DNA of 64,000 nucleotides from Arthrobacter livingstonensis (lineage in GTDB: Bacteria; Actinomycetota; Actinomycetes; Actinomycetales; Micrococcaceae), in NCBI RefSeq assembly GCF_003219815.1, contig NZ_QJVD01000008.1:62001-126000 (forward strand), read 5' to 3'. Both the position numbers and the translations under genes were made by a program. Every line of letters starts with the position of its first letter. The first letter of the stretch is position 1. Below the pieces are notes generated by a model. The model was not told the DNA's origin, did no database searches, and saw nothing but the letters and a program-made list of their open reading frames with translations. Positions 27,544 through 39,159 of this stretch are shown piece by piece.

Positions 27544-27828
27544 ATGAGCAACAAGTCGGCCACCTCGTCCGCAACCGTCAGTGTGCCAGAACCTATTGAC
27601 CACAGCGTCGAGCTCGGCCACGGCAACAGCCCGGCTGCATGGACGTGCGTCACGGTCATGCTGGTCGGCACCATCGTCGGATGCGTCGCGTTCCTCATTG
27701 GCGAAAGCGCCACCCTCCTGTTCTGGATCGGTGTGGGCATCATTGCCGTGGGATTGATCGTCGGCATCGCCATGAAGTCCGCCGGATACGGCGTGGGCGG
27801 AAACAAGCTGAAGAACACCGGCCACTGA
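27544..27828 (+). CDS. HGxxPAAW-motif small membrane protein
   Basis: A 94-residue protein. The motif HGNSPAAW at about residue 32 is followed by two hydrophobic helices (about 40-58 and 63-82) and a short basic tail. Proteins with this motif are conserved at this exact spot in actinobacterial trp operons; their function is not known. The ATG at 27544 follows AAAGGGAG. Two bases separate its stop from the trpC GTG, so it is cotranslated with the trp genes. Confidence 0.9.
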   Translation: MSNKSATSSATVSVPEPIDHSVELGHGNSPAAWTCVTVMLVGTIVGCVAFLIGESATLLFWIGVGIIAVGLIVGIAMKSAGYGVGGNKLKNTGH

Positions 27829-27830
27829 CA

Positions 27831-28661
27831 GTGAGTGTTTTGCAGGACATCATTGCGGGCGTCAGGGAAGACCTTGACGCCCGCAGGCAGGCTGTGGGCC
27901 TCGAGGAACTGAAGGTGCGCGCCGCTGCAGCGGCCCCGGCACTGGACGCCTACGCCGCCCTGGGCGGGACTTCGGCGCTCCGAGCCGATCTTCGCGTCAT
28001 CGCCGAGGTCAAGCGCCGCAGCCCGTCCAAGGGCGACCTGGCCGGCATTGCCGATCCGGCAGCGCTGGCACGCCAGTATGCCGATGGCGGGGCCTCCGTG
28101 ATCAGCGTCCTGACCGAGGAACGCCGTTTCAGCGGTTCCCTGGCTGATCTGGACGCCGTGCGCGCAGCCGTTGACATCCCCGTGCTGCGCAAGGACTTCA
28201 CCTGCGATCCCTACATGATTTGGGAGGCCCGGGCCCACGGCGCCGATCTGGTCCTGCTCATTGTGGCGGCGCTGGGCGACGATGAACTGCGCGAATACCT
28301 GGCGCTTACGCACGAACTGGGCATGAACGCTGTCGTGGAAACCCACACCGCCGGGGAACTTGCCCGGGCCGTTGCCGTGGACGCAAAAATCATCGGCATC
28401 AACGTGCGCAACCTTAAAACCCTTGACGTGGACCGGGGCACCTTCGCCGCCCTGGCCGGGAACATTCCCGCCGGGTCCGTGGTGATTGCCGAGTCGGGGG
28501 TCCGCGATGCACAGGACGTCCGGCACTACGCCGGGCACGGCGCCAACGCCATCCTGGTGGGCGAGGCCCTTGTCAGGGACGCCGCGCCGCTGGAACGGAT
28601 CGCCGAATTCAAGGAAGCCGGCGCAGAGGCGATCAAGGGCCGGATCCCCAGCCCGCGATAG
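27831..28661 (+). CDS. trpC: indole-3-glycerol-phosphate synthase
   Basis: A 276-residue TIM-barrel TrpC. VIAEVKRRSPSKGDLA holds the catalytic Lys region; SVLTEERRFSGS, VLRKDFTCDPYMIWEARAHG and GINVRNLKTLDVD are signature blocks. GTG start at 27831, 2 bp after the preceding stop. Monofunctional, without a fused TrpF. Confidence 0.96.
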   Translation: MSVLQDIIAGVREDLDARRQAVGLEELKVRAAAAAPALDAYAALGGTSALRADLRVIAEVKRRSPSKGDLAGIADPAALARQYADGGASVISVLTEERRFSGSLADLDAVRAAVDIPVLRKDFTCDPYMIWEARAHGADLVLLIVAALGDDELREYLALTHELGMNAVVETHTAGELARAVAVDAKIIGINVRNLKTLDVDRGTFAALAGNIPAGSVVIAESGVRDAQDVRHYAGHGANAILVGEALVRDAAPLERIAEFKEAGAEAIKGRIPSPR

Positions 28662-28751
28662 GACGCCGCTTCCACCGGCGCTGCATGGCCGTGACCGGCT
28701 TCGACCACGACTTATTCGAACCAATCAACTACGGACAGGACGGTGGAACTG

Positions 28752-30185
28752 ATGGCCCATGAGCCCACAGCTTCGACATCTGGACCTGCTGGCATGGACG
28801 ATCCCGCAGCGGCGTTCCTGGCCGGCGGGCGCGGACCCGCGGAAGGCTCCCCGGAGCACTCCCTGCGCCACGCGCCGGGGCCATACTTCGGCAGCTACGG
28901 CGGACGCTGGATGCCCGAGTCCCTCATCGCCGCCCTGGAAGAGCTTGAAGAGACCTTTGAAAAGGCCAAGATCGATCCGGAGTTCCTGGCAGAAGTGGCC
29001 GAGCTGAACAAGAACTACTCGGGGCGGCCGTCGCTGTTGACGGAGGCCAAGCGCTTCAGCGAGCACGCAGGGGGCGCCCGGGTCTTCCTCAAGCGGGAGG
29101 ACCTGAACCACACCGGTTCGCACAAGATCAACAACGTGCTGGGCCAGGCACTGCTGGCCAAGCGCATGGGCAAGACGCGCATCATCGCCGAAACCGGTGC
29201 AGGCCAGCACGGCGTGGCCAGTGCCACCGCCGCGGCGCTGCTGGGCCTGGAGTGCGTGGTCTACATGGGGGCCGAGGACTGCCGCCGGCAGGCCCTGAAC
29301 GTGGCGCGCATGCAGTTGCTCGGTGCCACGGTGGTGCCCGTGACGAACGGTTCCCAGACCCTCAAGGACGCCATCAACGACGCCCTGCGCGACTGGGTGG
29401 CGAATGTCGAGACCACCCATTACGTGCTCGGGACGGTCTCCGGTGCCCACCCGTTCCCCGCTATGGTGCGCTTCTTCCACGAGGTCATTGGCGAGGAGGC
29501 CCGCGGGCAGATCCTAGACCAGGTCGGACGCCTCCCGGACGCACTGTGTGCCTGCATCGGCGGCGGATCCAATGCCATTGGGCTGTTCCACAGCTTCCTG
29601 GACGACCCGTCCGTGAAGATCTACGGCTTTGAGGCCGGCGGCGACGGCGTCAACACCGGCCGGCATGCCGCCACCATCACACTGGGCCGCCCCGGCGTGC
29701 TGCACGGCGCCCGCTCCTATTTGATGCAGGACGAGGACGGCCAGACCATCGAGTCCCACTCCATCTCGGCCGGCCTGGACTATCCGGGCGTCGGGCCCGA
29801 GCACGCCTACCTGGCGGACATCGGCAGGGTCACCTACGAGCCCATCACCGACGTCGAGGCCATGGACGCCTTCAAGCTGCTGAGCCAGACCGAGGGAATC
29901 ATCCCGGCCATCGAGTCCGCCCACGCACTGGCCGGCGCCATCAAGGTGGGCCAGCGGCTCACGGCTGAGGCCGCTGCGCTCAAGGGGGCAACGCCGTCGG
30001 ACACGGTCATTATTGTCAACCTCTCCGGCCGCGGCGACAAGGACGTGGAAACGGCCGCGGAGTGGTTCGGCATGCTGGATGAGGACGGCCATGTCAGGGG
30101 CACCACCTTGTCCACGCGGCACGCCAAGGGCGCCGCACGGTCCGCGGGCGCCGACGAGAACGCAGAGGATGCCACCCATGAGTGA
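28752..30185 (+). CDS. trpB: tryptophan synthase beta chain
   Basis: A 477-residue PLP enzyme. The cofactor Lys is in [49 protein letters not shown] (phosphate loop) and NLSGRGDKD complete the site. The N-terminus has about 35 extra Ala/Pro-rich residues before [16 protein letters not shown]. The ATG at 28752 has AGGACGG upstream; a GTG at 28743 is an alternative. The stop overlaps trpA by 8 bp. A 90-bp gap separates it from trpC. Confidence 0.96.
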   Translation: MAHEPTASTSGPAGMDDPAAAFLAGGRGPAEGSPEHSLRHAPGPYFGSYGGRWMPESLIAALEELEETFEKAKIDPEFLAEVAELNKNYSGRPSLLTEAKRFSEHAGGARVFLKREDLNHTGSHKINNVLGQALLAKRMGKTRIIAETGAGQHGVASATAAALLGLECVVYMGAEDCRRQALNVARMQLLGATVVPVTNGSQTLKDAINDALRDWVANVETTHYVLGTVSGAHPFPAMVRFFHEVIGEEARGQILDQVGRLPDALCACIGGGSNAIGLFHSFLDDPSVKIYGFEAGGDGVNTGRHAATITLGRPGVLHGARSYLMQDEDGQTIESHSISAGLDYPGVGPEHAYLADIGRVTYEPITDVEAMDAFKLLSQTEGIIPAIESAHALAGAIKVGQRLTAEAAALKGATPSDTVIIVNLSGRGDKDVETAAEWFGMLDEDGHVRGTTLSTRHAKGAARSAGADENAEDATHE

Positions 30186-31035
30186 AACAACCACGCCGGC
30201 CGCCGTCGGCGCCCCGGCCATTGCGAGCAAGTCTGCCGCCGCCATCGACCGCGCCAAGGCAGCGGGACGCAAGGCCCTCATCGCCTACCTGCCTGCGGGC
30301 TTCCCCGACAGGCAGACGGCCATTGACGCAGCCATTGCCGTGGCCCGCAACGGCGCCGACATCATTGAAATCGGCATCCCGTACTCGGACCCGGTCATGG
30401 ACGGCCCCGTCATCCAGGCAGCCACCACGCAGGCCCTGGCCAACGGCTTCCGCGTTGCCGACGTGTTCGACATTGTCGCCGCCGTCACCGCGGAAACCGA
30501 CGCTGCCGTGCTGGTCATGACCTATTGGAACCCAGTGCTCCGCATGGGCGTCGACGAATTTTCCCGCCGTCTGGCCGAGGCCGGGGGAGCGGGGCTCATC
30601 ACCCCAGACCTCATCCCGGACGAGGCCGCCGAATGGTTTGCCGCCTCGGACAAGTACGGGCTGGACCGCGTGTTCCTCGTCGCGCCGTCATCCACGCCGG
30701 AGCGCGTGGCCATGACGGTGCAGGCCACCCGCGGGTTTGTCTACGCCGTCTCCATCATGGGCGTCACGGGTGCGCGCAGCTCCGTCTCCAGCGCCGCCGA
30801 GGCCGTGGTGGCCGCAGCGCACGCCGCAGGCGCCGAACGTGCCTGCGTCGGCCTGGGCGTATCCAGGCCGGAGCACGTGCGTGAAATCGCCGCCTATGCC
30901 GACGGCGTCATTGTGGGCACCGCGCTGGTCGCGGCACTGCGCGACGGCGGTGTGCCCGCCGTGGGCGCGCTGGCCAAGGAACTCAGCGGCGGCTTCGAAC
31001 CGGCTGCCGCCACACCCTCCAGCACGGGAGCATAA
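30178..31035 (+). CDS. trpA: tryptophan synthase alpha chain
   Basis: A 285-residue TrpA that releases indole from indoleglycerol phosphate. Motifs: [38 protein letters not shown] (catalytic Glu and Asp), [14 protein letters not shown] and [20 protein letters not shown]. The start overlaps trpB (ATGAGTGA), the same overlap type seen between ribB and ribA. lgt follows after 6 bp. Confidence 0.96.
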   Translation: MSETTTPAAVGAPAIASKSAAAIDRAKAAGRKALIAYLPAGFPDRQTAIDAAIAVARNGADIIEIGIPYSDPVMDGPVIQAATTQALANGFRVADVFDIVAAVTAETDAAVLVMTYWNPVLRMGVDEFSRRLAEAGGAGLITPDLIPDEAAEWFAASDKYGLDRVFLVAPSSTPERVAMTVQATRGFVYAVSIMGVTGARSSVSSAAEAVVAAAHAAGAERACVGLGVSRPEHVREIAAYADGVIVGTALVAALRDGGVPAVGALAKELSGGFEPAAATPSSTGA

Positions 31036-31041
31036 ACGCCA

Positions 31042-32301
31042 GTGATTTCCACCGCCGTTACCCAGTCCCTGGCCTCCACGGCCGCCGCCTCCATTCCGGC
31101 GCCGGCCTGGTCGGGCTTCGATCTTGGCCCGCTACGCATCCACGCCTATGCACTGTGCATTTTGCTGGGCATCGTGGCGGCGATCTGGCTGACAAGCCGC
31201 CGGTGGAACCGCCGCGGCGGCCCGGAGGGCTCCATCTGGGACATCGCCATCTGGGCCATTCCGTTCGGCATCATCGGCGGCCGGCTCTACCATGTGTTTT
31301 CCTCCCCGGATGCGTACTTCGGCCCGGGCTACAACGGCACCGGCAACCTCTGGCTGATTCCGCAGATATGGCTGGGCGGCCTGGGCATCTGGGGCGCCGT
31401 GGTACTCGGCGTCATCGGCGCCTGGATCGGCTGCCGGCGGGCCGGAGTGAAGATTTCCGCTTTCATCGATGCCGCCGCACCGGGCATCCTGCTGGCCCAG
31501 GGCATTGGCCGCTGGGGGAACTACTTCAACCAGGAACTGTTCGGCGGTCCCACCACGCTGCCGTGGGGCCTGCACGTGGATCCGCAGTTTGTGCCGGACG
31601 GCTTCAGCCCGGACACGCTTTTCCACCCCACCTTCCTGTACGAGTGCGTGTGGGACGTGCTCGGCGTGGTGGCGCTGCTCCTCATCGACAGGCACTTCCG
31701 GATGCGCCGCGGCCGCCTGTTCCTGATGTACGCCATGATCTACACCGCCGGCCGGGTATGGATTGAATTGCTGCGCATCGACGCGGCCGAGCACATCACG
31801 TTCTTCGGCATCACCACCCGCCTGAACGTGTGGACCAGCATCTTCGTTTTCGCGGCAGCCCTGGTGGTGTTCCTGGTTCTGACGTTTGTGCGGCGCCAGA
31901 CTGTCTCAGATTCCGTGTTCCTGCCCGGCCGCGGACCCTCCACGGAGGTCCAGCCGTCCTCGGCGGGCACCACTGCCCAGGATACGGACGACGCCGTTCC
32001 TTCCGCCACGCCGGCGGGCGGCGGTGACGCCGTGGGATCGCCCGGGTCTGATCCCGTCCGCAGTGTGCGTACTTCCAACGGGAATGCCGCCCAGGACTCT
32101 GCTGCCGGTGAATCCAGCGCCAGGGACACGGCTACCAGGGACGCTGCCGGGGACACGGGAGCCAGGCACGCCGTGCCCAAGCCTGCCGAGGCCGGTTCCC
32201 CGGCGGCCAGGAACGGCAGGAACGGCCTGGAAAGTGACGCGGTTGCGGATCCCAGCAAGGAAACAGCGGCACCTGACGAGACCGGCAAGTCCGGCTCCTA
32301 A
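31042..32301 (+). CDS. lgt: prolipoprotein diacylglyceryl transferase
   Basis: A 419-residue integral membrane enzyme that attaches diacylglycerol to the lipobox Cys of prelipoproteins. Seven helices lie within about 30-280. Signature: GQGIGRWGNYFNQELFGGPT-type sequence (AQGIGRWGNYFNQELFGG) with the conserved Arg and Asn; also HPTFLYECVWD and GRVWIELLRID. GTG start at 31042. Residues about 290-419 form a long, hydrophilic, low-complexity cytoplasmic tail (Ser/Thr/Ala/Gly/Asp), much longer than in E. coli Lgt. Placed after trpA as in many actinobacteria. Confidence 0.95.
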   Translation: MISTAVTQSLASTAAASIPAPAWSGFDLGPLRIHAYALCILLGIVAAIWLTSRRWNRRGGPEGSIWDIAIWAIPFGIIGGRLYHVFSSPDAYFGPGYNGTGNLWLIPQIWLGGLGIWGAVVLGVIGAWIGCRRAGVKISAFIDAAAPGILLAQGIGRWGNYFNQELFGGPTTLPWGLHVDPQFVPDGFSPDTLFHPTFLYECVWDVLGVVALLLIDRHFRMRRGRLFLMYAMIYTAGRVWIELLRIDAAEHITFFGITTRLNVWTSIFVFAAALVVFLVLTFVRRQTVSDSVFLPGRGPSTEVQPSSAGTTAQDTDDAVPSATPAGGGDAVGSPGSDPVRSVRTSNGNAAQDSAAGESSARDTATRDAAGDTGARHAVPKPAEAGSPAARNGRNGLESDAVADPSKETAAPDETGKSGS

Positions 32302-32336
32302 CAACGTGCGCCGCTAACGCGGATGCAGCTAAGAAC

Positions 32337-32369
32337 ATGGCGGCCCTGGATCACCAGGGCCGCCATTTC
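32337..32369 (+). terminator. terminator of the trp-lgt operon
   Basis: ATGGCGGCCCTGG (32337-32349) and CCAGGGCCGCCAT (32354-32366) form a perfect 13-bp stem with loop ATCA and a short T-run. Confidence 0.88.
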
Positions 32370-33004
32370 CATGCCCTGCGGCGCTGAGGGCCCCGGGCCT
32401 GAGTTTGCTGGTTGACGAGCTGGTTCGCACCGGTCGTGCAGCTCCTGTGGCTTGGCTGGACCGGTGGTGCAGTTCCTGTGGCTTGACTTGCGCCAAGGTC
32501 GCGGGTTCTGCACCATCGGTGCCTGCGTCGGCTTGGGCCGTGCTTGTCCGCCTGCGGCAACGGTCCGCCCGCACGCCATCCCCGCGACTGGTGCCAACCC
32601 ACGGGGGCGGCGTATCTTCTGCGGCATCCCGCGAGTTGGCCACGGCTTTAGAGAGGGTCTCAGCGAAAAGGGATCCCGTGGCCGGTGGGTCGCCTCCTCG
32701 GTCCAGGCGCATGTTACCGAAATTACTACTGATCATGCATATGTGTTCATGATGCAAGATGGATGTATTCACCACCATTTGTTTCCCTATATAGTGAAAA
32801 TCGCCGCGCACACCGGGTCGGAATACTGCCGGGCCCATTTGTGCAATTGCACCATGGAACAACCTTCCGGATGTGCTGACACAGTGTTCGGCCGCGAAAC
32901 ACCACGGTTACAAACTAGATCTGCTTCCCGGGGAATCCGCCCCGGTCGCCAAGGGCCATCGTCGTCCCCACTCACCGCTCGACCAGGGGAAGGACTTCAC
33001 CGTC
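32370..33004. other. long leader/promoter region before gltB
   Basis: 635 bp without a supported gene. It holds an imperfect 28-bp direct repeat (32430-32457 and 32461-32488, sharing TGCAGNTCCTGTGGCTTG). An AT-rich patch follows at about 32715-32800 (TGCATATGTGTTCATGATGCA, CCCTATATAGTG), the best place for gltB promoters and activator sites. Shadow frames here lack coding character. Confidence 0.55.
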
Positions 33005-36000
33005 ATGACTCGCACTTCACAGCAGCCCGCCGAGCGGGTGCTTTCGCCCTTCACGCGCTTCGCCGCCCTGCCGGAACAGTCCGGGCTGTACCGCCCTGAG
33101 ACAGAAAAGGATGCCTGCGGGTTGGCCATCGTGGCCACCCTGCGCGGCACCCCCGGCCACGACATCGTCCAGAACGCCCTGACGGCACTGCGCAACCTTG
33201 AGCACCGCGGCGCCGTCGGCGCCGACGAGGGAACCGGCGACGGCGCCGGGATCCTGGTGCAGGTCCCTGACGAATTCTTCCGGGCCGTCACGGGCCTTGA
33301 GCTGCCGCCGGCGGGGGACTACGCCGTCGGAACCGCATTCCTGCCCACTGAACCCAAGGAACAGGCAGCCACCCGTGCAGGCATTGAGGCGCTGGCCGAG
33401 CGTGAGGGCCTGGACGTGCTCGGCTGGCGCGAGGTGCCCGTTGTCGCCGACCTGGTGGGCCCGAGCGCGCGGGCCTGCATGCCGCACTTCAGCCAGTTGT
33501 TCGTTGCACAGCGTGACGCCGCTGCGGAAACGGAGCCGGGGGCCGCGAAGAGCGAGGCCAGCCTCCTCGATGCCAAGGCGTTCCGGCTGCGCAAGCGTGC
33601 CCAGCACAAGTTCGGCGTGTACTTCCCGTCGCTGTCCTCCAAGACCATCGTCTACAAGGGCATGCTGACCACGGCCCAGGTGGAGCCGTTCTACCCGGAC
33701 CTTTCCGATGAACGCTTCAAGACACTGCTGGCCGTGGTGCACTCGCGCTTCTCCACCAACACCTTCCCGTCGTGGCCGCTGGCCCAGCCGTTCAGGACCA
33801 TCGCCCACAACGGCGAAATCAACACGGTCAAGGGGAACCGGAACTGGATGCGCGCCCGGCAGTCCACGCTGTCCCACCCGCTGCTGGGCGACGCCCCGGA
33901 GGAACTGTTCCCGATCTGCACCCCCGGCGCCTCCGACTCCGCCTCCTTTGACGAGGTGGCCGAACTGCTGTGGCTCTCCGGACGTCCCATTACCGAGGCC
34001 GTCATGATGATGATCCCGGAAGCCTGGGAAAACCACGCGACGATGGACCCGGACCGCAAGGCGTTCTATGAATACCACTCCCTCATGATGGAGCCGTGGG
34101 ACGGGCCGGCGGCGGTCTCGTTCACCGATGGCACCCAGGTGGGCGCCACGCTGGACCGCAACGGGCTGCGCCCCTGCCGGTACTGGGTGACCGACGACGG
34201 ACTGGTCGTCTTCGCCTCCGAGGTGGGCGTGCTGGACATCGCCCCGGAAAGGATCGTGGAAAAGGGGCGCGTTGCGCCCGGAAAGATGTTCGTGGTGGAC
34301 ACCGAAAACGGCCGCCTCATCCGCGACGAGGAGATCAAGAACCAGCTCGCCGCGGCGAACCCCTGGGCCGCATGGGTGAAGGAAAACACCATCCGCCTGG
34401 CCGAGCTGCCGGAGCGCGAGCACGTGGTGCACACCGCTGCCTCAATCGTCCACCGCCAGCGTACCTTCGGCTACACCACCGAGGAGCTGAAGATCCTGCT
34501 CGGCCCCATGGCCCAGACCGGCGGCGAGCCGCTGGGCGCCATGGGCACCGACACTCCCGTGGCCGTGCTGTCCAAGCGCCCGCGCCTGCTCTTTGACTAC
34601 TTTGTGCAGTCCTTCGCCCAGGTCACCAACCCGCCGCTGGACTCCATCCGCGAGGAGCTTGTCACCTCCCTGAACACGGCGATCGGCCCGCAGGGCAATC
34701 TGCTCTCCCGCGCCAAGGTCAGGATGCCGCAGCTGGCGCTGACCTTTCCCGTGATCAACAACGACGAGCTGGCAAAGATCGCCAACCTGGAAAGCCCCGC
34801 CAACGCGGACGGCACCGGCGGGGAGCGCATCGCCATGAAGGTGCGCGGGCTGTACAAGTTCGACGGCGGCGAGGCTGCCCTGCGCGCCCGACTCACCGAG
34901 ATCTGTGAGCAGGTGTCCGGCGCCATCAACCGGGGCGTGCAGTACGTGGTCCTCTCCGACCGCGACTCCTCGGCAGCCTGGGCGCCCATCCCGTCGCTGC
35001 TGCTCCTCAGTGCCGTCCACCACCACCTGCTGCGCAGTTCCAACCGCACCAAGGTCTCCTTGGTGGTGGAGGCCGGCGACGTTCGCGAGGTCCACCATGT
35101 GGCCGTGCTGATCGGCTACGGAGCGGCGGCCGTCAACCCGTACCTGGCCATGGAATCCGTCGAGGAGCTGGTCCGCAACGGCGACATCGCGGGGGTCAGC
35201 GCAGGCCAGGCCGTTTACAACCTGATCAAGGGCCTGGGCAAGGGCGTCCTGAAGATCATGTCCAAGATGGGCATTTCCACCGTGGCGTCCTACTGCGGCG
35301 CGCAGACCTTTGAGGCGCTGGGGCTTTCGCAGGAACTGGTCAACGAATACTTCACCGGCACGGTCTCCCAGCTCGGCGGCGTCGGCCTGGACGTCATCGC
35401 CGCCGAGGTCGGTGCCCGGCACACGCAGGCGTATCCGGTCGACGGCGTCGATGTTCCGCACCAGCCGCTGGCCGGCGGCGGCGAGTACCAGTGGCGCCGC
35501 GACGGCGAGCCGCACCTGTTCAACCCGGACACCGTGTTCCGCCTGCAGCACGCCACGCGGGAACGCCGCTACGACATCTTCAAGAAATACACGCAGGGCA
35601 TCGACGACCAGGCCAGCAACCTCATGACGTTCCGGGGGCTGCTGAAGTTCAAGGACGGCGTGCGCCCGCCGGTTCCGCTGGAGGAAGTGGAGCCGGTCAG
35701 CAGCATCGTGAAACGGTTCTCCACCGGAGCCATGAGCTACGGTTCCATCTCCCAGGAGGCGCACGAGACCTTGGCCATCGCCATGAACCGCCTTGGCGCC
35801 AAGTCCAACACCGGCGAGGGTGGCGAAGATGTGGACCGCCTGCTGGACCCGGAACGCCGCTCCGCCATCAAGCAGGTGGCCTCCGGCCGCTTCGGCGTCA
35901 CCAGCCTCTACCTGACCAACGCGACAGACATCCAGATCAAAATGGCCCAGGGCGCCAAGCCCGGCGAGGGCGGCCAGCTCATGGCCAAAAAGGTGTACCC

Positions 36001-37642
36001 GTGGATTGCCGAGACGCGGCACTCCACACCCGGCGTCGGGCTCATCTCCCCGCCCCCGCACCACGACATCTACTCGATCGAGGACCTGGCGCAGCTGATC
36101 TACGACCTCAAGCGCGCCAACCCGGAAGCCCGTGTCCATGTGAAGCTGGTCTCCGAGATGGGGATTGGCACGGTGGCCTCCGGCGTGACCAAGGCCAAGG
36201 CCGACGTCGTGCTGGTGTCCGGGCACGACGGCGGCACTGGCGCCAGCCCGCTGAACTCGCTCAAGCATGCCGGCATGCCGTGGGAGCTTGGACTGGCGGA
36301 GACGCAGCAGACGCTGCGTCTGAACGGGCTGCGCGACCGCGTGGTGGTGCAGGTGGACGGGCAGCTGAAAACCGGGCGCGACGTGGTGGTGGCCGCGCTG
36401 CTGGGAGCCGAGGAATACGGTTTCGCCACGGCACCGCTGGTGGTGTCCGGCTGCGTCATGATGCGCGTGTGCCACTTGGACACCTGCCCGGTGGGCGTCG
36501 CCACGCAAAACCCGGAGCTGCGCCGGCGATTTAGCGGCAAGCCCGAATTTGTGGTGAACTTCTTTGAATTCCTGGCGCAGGAGGTCCGCGAGATTCTGGC
36601 GGAACTTGGCTTCCGGACGCTGGAGGAGGCCATCGGCCAGGGCGGCGTGCTGGACACCCTGGACGCCGTGAACCACTGGAAGACCGCGGGCCTGGATCTT
36701 TCGCCCATCATTTCCGACGCCGGCGTTCCCGCAGCGGTGCCGGTGCGCAGCCTGACCACGCAGAACCATGAGCTGGAGAAGCACTTTGACCAGCAACTGG
36801 TGGCCATGAGCGCCGAGGCCCTGGCGGACCGGGCGCCCGTGCGCATCAGCGTCCCGGTGGTCAACACGGACCGCTCCGTGGGCACGATGCTGGGCTGGCA
36901 CGTTACGAAGACGTTTGGCATCGACGTGCTGGGGCCGGACACCATCGACGTCACGCTGACAGGCCAGGCGGGGCAGTCGCTGGGCGCGTTCCTGCCGGCC
37001 GGCATCACGCTGAGGCTGTACGGCGACGCCAACGACTACGTGGGCAAGGGGCTCTCCGGCGGGCGCATCACGGTCCAGCCCGACCGCGCCAACCCGTTCA
37101 CGGCGGAAGAGAACGTGATTGCCGGCAATGTGATCGGCTACGGCGCCACGAGCGGGGAGATGTTCCTGCGCGGCCAGGTGGGCGAACGCTTCCTGGTCCG
37201 CAACTCCGGCGCCATTGCAGTGGTGGAGGGAATTGGCGACCACGGCTGCGAGTACATGACCGGTGGGCAGGCACTGATCATTGGGCCCACCGGGCGCAAC
37301 TTTGGCGCCGGGATGTCCGGCGGCACCGCCTATGTCCTGGACCTTCAGGCCAGCAACGTCAACAAGGCGGCGCTGGACTCGGGGGAACTGCAGCTCCTGG
37401 CGCCCGACGCCGGCGACGCGGACATTGTGCACGCACTCCTGGTGAAGCACCGGAACGAGACGGGTTCGGTGGTGGCAGCCGCACTGCTGGCCGACTTCCC
37501 CGCGACGCTGGCCCGCCTGACGAAGGCACTGCCGCGGGACTACGCAGCAGTTTTGGAAACCCGCCTGGCAGCAGCCGGGCTTGGGGAGGACCCCGACGGC
37601 GACACCGTCTGGCAGAAAATTTTGGAGGTTACCGGTGGCTGA
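33005..37642 (+). CDS. gltB: glutamate synthase large subunit
   Basis: A 1545-residue GOGAT alpha subunit. A 37-residue leader is expected to be cleaved so that C38 ([15 protein letters not shown]) becomes the N-terminal nucleophile of the class II glutaminase (about 38-440). The central domain is followed by the FMN synthase domain ([47 protein letters not shown]), the 3Fe-4S loop [19 protein letters not shown] and the GXGXG beta-helix domain ([29 protein letters not shown]). It makes two glutamates from glutamine and 2-oxoglutarate. Start ATG 33005 with GGGGAAGG upstream. The stop overlaps gltD by 8 bp. Confidence 0.97.
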   Translation: MTRTSQQPAERVLSPFTRFAALPEQSGLYRPETEKDACGLAIVATLRGTPGHDIVQNALTALRNLEHRGAVGADEGTGDGAGILVQVPDEFFRAVTGLELPPAGDYAVGTAFLPTEPKEQAATRAGIEALAEREGLDVLGWREVPVVADLVGPSARACMPHFSQLFVAQRDAAAETEPGAAKSEASLLDAKAFRLRKRAQHKFGVYFPSLSSKTIVYKGMLTTAQVEPFYPDLSDERFKTLLAVVHSRFSTNTFPSWPLAQPFRTIAHNGEINTVKGNRNWMRARQSTLSHPLLGDAPEELFPICTPGASDSASFDEVAELLWLSGRPITEAVMMMIPEAWENHATMDPDRKAFYEYHSLMMEPWDGPAAVSFTDGTQVGATLDRNGLRPCRYWVTDDGLVVFASEVGVLDIAPERIVEKGRVAPGKMFVVDTENGRLIRDEEIKNQLAAANPWAAWVKENTIRLAELPEREHVVHTAASIVHRQRTFGYTTEELKILLGPMAQTGGEPLGAMGTDTPVAVLSKRPRLLFDYFVQSFAQVTNPPLDSIREELVTSLNTAIGPQGNLLSRAKVRMPQLALTFPVINNDELAKIANLESPANADGTGGERIAMKVRGLYKFDGGEAALRARLTEICEQVSGAINRGVQYVVLSDRDSSAAWAPIPSLLLLSAVHHHLLRSSNRTKVSLVVEAGDVREVHHVAVLIGYGAAAVNPYLAMESVEELVRNGDIAGVSAGQAVYNLIKGLGKGVLKIMSKMGISTVASYCGAQTFEALGLSQELVNEYFTGTVSQLGGVGLDVIAAEVGARHTQAYPVDGVDVPHQPLAGGGEYQWRRDGEPHLFNPDTVFRLQHATRERRYDIFKKYTQGIDDQASNLMTFRGLLKFKDGVRPPVPLEEVEPVSSIVKRFSTGAMSYGSISQEAHETLAIAMNRLGAKSNTGEGGEDVDRLLDPERRSAIKQVASGRFGVTSLYLTNATDIQIKMAQGAKPGEGGQLMAKKVYPWIAETRHSTPGVGLISPPPHHDIYSIEDLAQLIYDLKRANPEARVHVKLVSEMGIGTVASGVTKAKADVVLVSGHDGGTGASPLNSLKHAGMPWELGLAETQQTLRLNGLRDRVVVQVDGQLKTGRDVVVAALLGAEEYGFATAPLVVSGCVMMRVCHLDTCPVGVATQNPELRRRFSGKPEFVVNFFEFLAQEVREILAELGFRTLEEAIGQGGVLDTLDAVNHWKTAGLDLSPIISDAGVPAAVPVRSLTTQNHELEKHFDQQLVAMSAEALADRAPVRISVPVVNTDRSVGTMLGWHVTKTFGIDVLGPDTIDVTLTGQAGQSLGAFLPAGITLRLYGDANDYVGKGLSGGRITVQPDRANPFTAEENVIAGNVIGYGATSGEMFLRGQVGERFLVRNSGAIAVVEGIGDHGCEYMTGGQALIIGPTGRNFGAGMSGGTAYVLDLQASNVNKAALDSGELQLLAPDAGDADIVHALLVKHRNETGSVVAAALLADFPATLARLTKALPRDYAAVLETRLAAAGLGEDPDGDTVWQKILEVTGG

Positions 37643-39089
37643 TCCCCGCGGTTTTTTGAAGAATCGGGAACGCATCACGCAAACGCGCAGGCCCGTCCCG
37701 GTCCGCATCATGGACTGGAAGGAAGTGTACGAGTCCCAGGAAAAGGGCGTGCTGCGGGCGCAGGCCGGCCGCTGCATGGACTGCGGTGTGCCGTTCTGCC
37801 ACCAGGGCTGTCCGCTGGGCAACCTCATCCCGGAGTGGAACGACCTCACGTGGCGGGACAAGGGCCAGGAGGCCATTGAGCGGCTGCACTCCACCAACAA
37901 CTTCCCGGAATTCACCGGCCGGCTCTGCCCGGCACCGTGTGAGACCGCGTGCGTGCTGGGCATCAACCAGCCGGCCGTCACCATCAAGCAGGTGGAGGTC
38001 TCCATCATTGACGAGGCGTTCGCCCAGGACTGGGTCCACCCGCTGCCGCCGGCGCGGCTCACGGGCAAGACCGTCGCCGTCGTAGGTTCCGGCCCCGCCG
38101 GCATGGCCGTGGCGCAGCAGCTCACGCGCACGGGGCACACTGTCGCGGTGTACGAACGTGACGACAGGATTGGCGGGCTGCTGCGGTACGGCATTCCGGA
38201 CTTCAAGCTGGAGAAGGACACGCTGGACCGCCGGCTGGAGCAAATGGCGGCCGAAGGCACCCGCTTCCGCACCGGCGTCGAGGTGGGCAAAGACATTGGG
38301 TGGGAGGAATTGCGCAGGCGCTACGACGCCGTCGTGGTGTGCACGGGTGCCACGGTGCCGCGGGACCTGCCCATTCCGGGCCGTGCGCTTAAAGGCGTGC
38401 ACTTTGCCATGGACTACCTGGTGCAGTCCAACAAGGTGGTGGCCGGCGACGTGGTTGGTCAGCAGATCGATGCCCACGGCAAGCACGTGGTGATCCTCGG
38501 CGGCGGCGACACCGGGGCGGACTGCCTGGGTACGGCACACCGGCAGCAGGCGGCGTCGGTGACCACGCTGGCCATTGGCAGGCAGCCGCCGCCGGAGCGC
38601 ACCTCCGCCCAACCGTGGCCGACGTTCCCGAACCTGTTTGAGGTGGCCAGCGCGCATGAGGAAGGCGGGGAGCGCACGTTCCTGGCCTCCAGTGTGGAAT
38701 TCCTCGGTGAAAATGGCGTGCTGACCGGGCTGAAGATTGCCGAGACCGAGTATGTGGACGGGCGGCGCGTGCCCAGGGAAGGCACCGAGCGGACCATTCC
38801 GGCGGATCTGGTCCTGCTCTCGCTGGGCTTCACCGGCCCGGAGACGGCGGAATTGACGCACCAGCTGCCCGTTGAGTTGGACGCCCGCTCCAACGTGGGC
38901 CGGGACGGCTATTACATGACGAGCCGGACGGGTGTGTTCGCGGCCGGCGACGCCGGGCGCGGTCAGTCGCTGATTGTGTGGGCCATTGCCGAAGGGCGGG
39001 CCTGTGCCGCGGCGGTTGACAAGTTCCTGATGGGGGAGACTTTCCTTCCCGCCCCAGTCTCACCCAGTGATTCGGCTATCGGTGTTTAG
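37635..39089 (+). CDS. gltD: glutamate synthase small subunit
   Basis: A 484-residue FAD/NADPH subunit that feeds electrons to GltB. The N-terminal Cys clusters [21 protein letters not shown] and [15 protein letters not shown] hold 4Fe-4S centres. [17 protein letters not shown] binds FAD and [16 protein letters not shown] binds [24 protein letters not shown] is the terminal FAD motif. The GTG at 37635 has a strong GGAGGTT site inside the end of gltB, and translation is coupled. Confidence 0.97.
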   Translation: MADPRGFLKNRERITQTRRPVPVRIMDWKEVYESQEKGVLRAQAGRCMDCGVPFCHQGCPLGNLIPEWNDLTWRDKGQEAIERLHSTNNFPEFTGRLCPAPCETACVLGINQPAVTIKQVEVSIIDEAFAQDWVHPLPPARLTGKTVAVVGSGPAGMAVAQQLTRTGHTVAVYERDDRIGGLLRYGIPDFKLEKDTLDRRLEQMAAEGTRFRTGVEVGKDIGWEELRRRYDAVVVCTGATVPRDLPIPGRALKGVHFAMDYLVQSNKVVAGDVVGQQIDAHGKHVVILGGGDTGADCLGTAHRQQAASVTTLAIGRQPPPERTSAQPWPTFPNLFEVASAHEEGGERTFLASSVEFLGENGVLTGLKIAETEYVDGRRVPREGTERTIPADLVLLSLGFTGPETAELTHQLPVELDARSNVGRDGYYMTSRTGVFAAGDAGRGQSLIVWAIAEGRACAAAVDKFLMGETFLPAPVSPSDSAIGV

Positions 39090-39159
39090 CGGCTAACCAC
39101 TAGGCTGGAACCAGGGACCAAAGATTTCCACTGACAAACCACACCAATAGGCAGGTAAA

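Noticed and set aside
34442-38296. Minus-strand open frame of 1284 codons opposite gltB/gltD
   Set aside because: It is the antisense shadow of strongly conserved GltB and GltD; its length only reflects high GC content.
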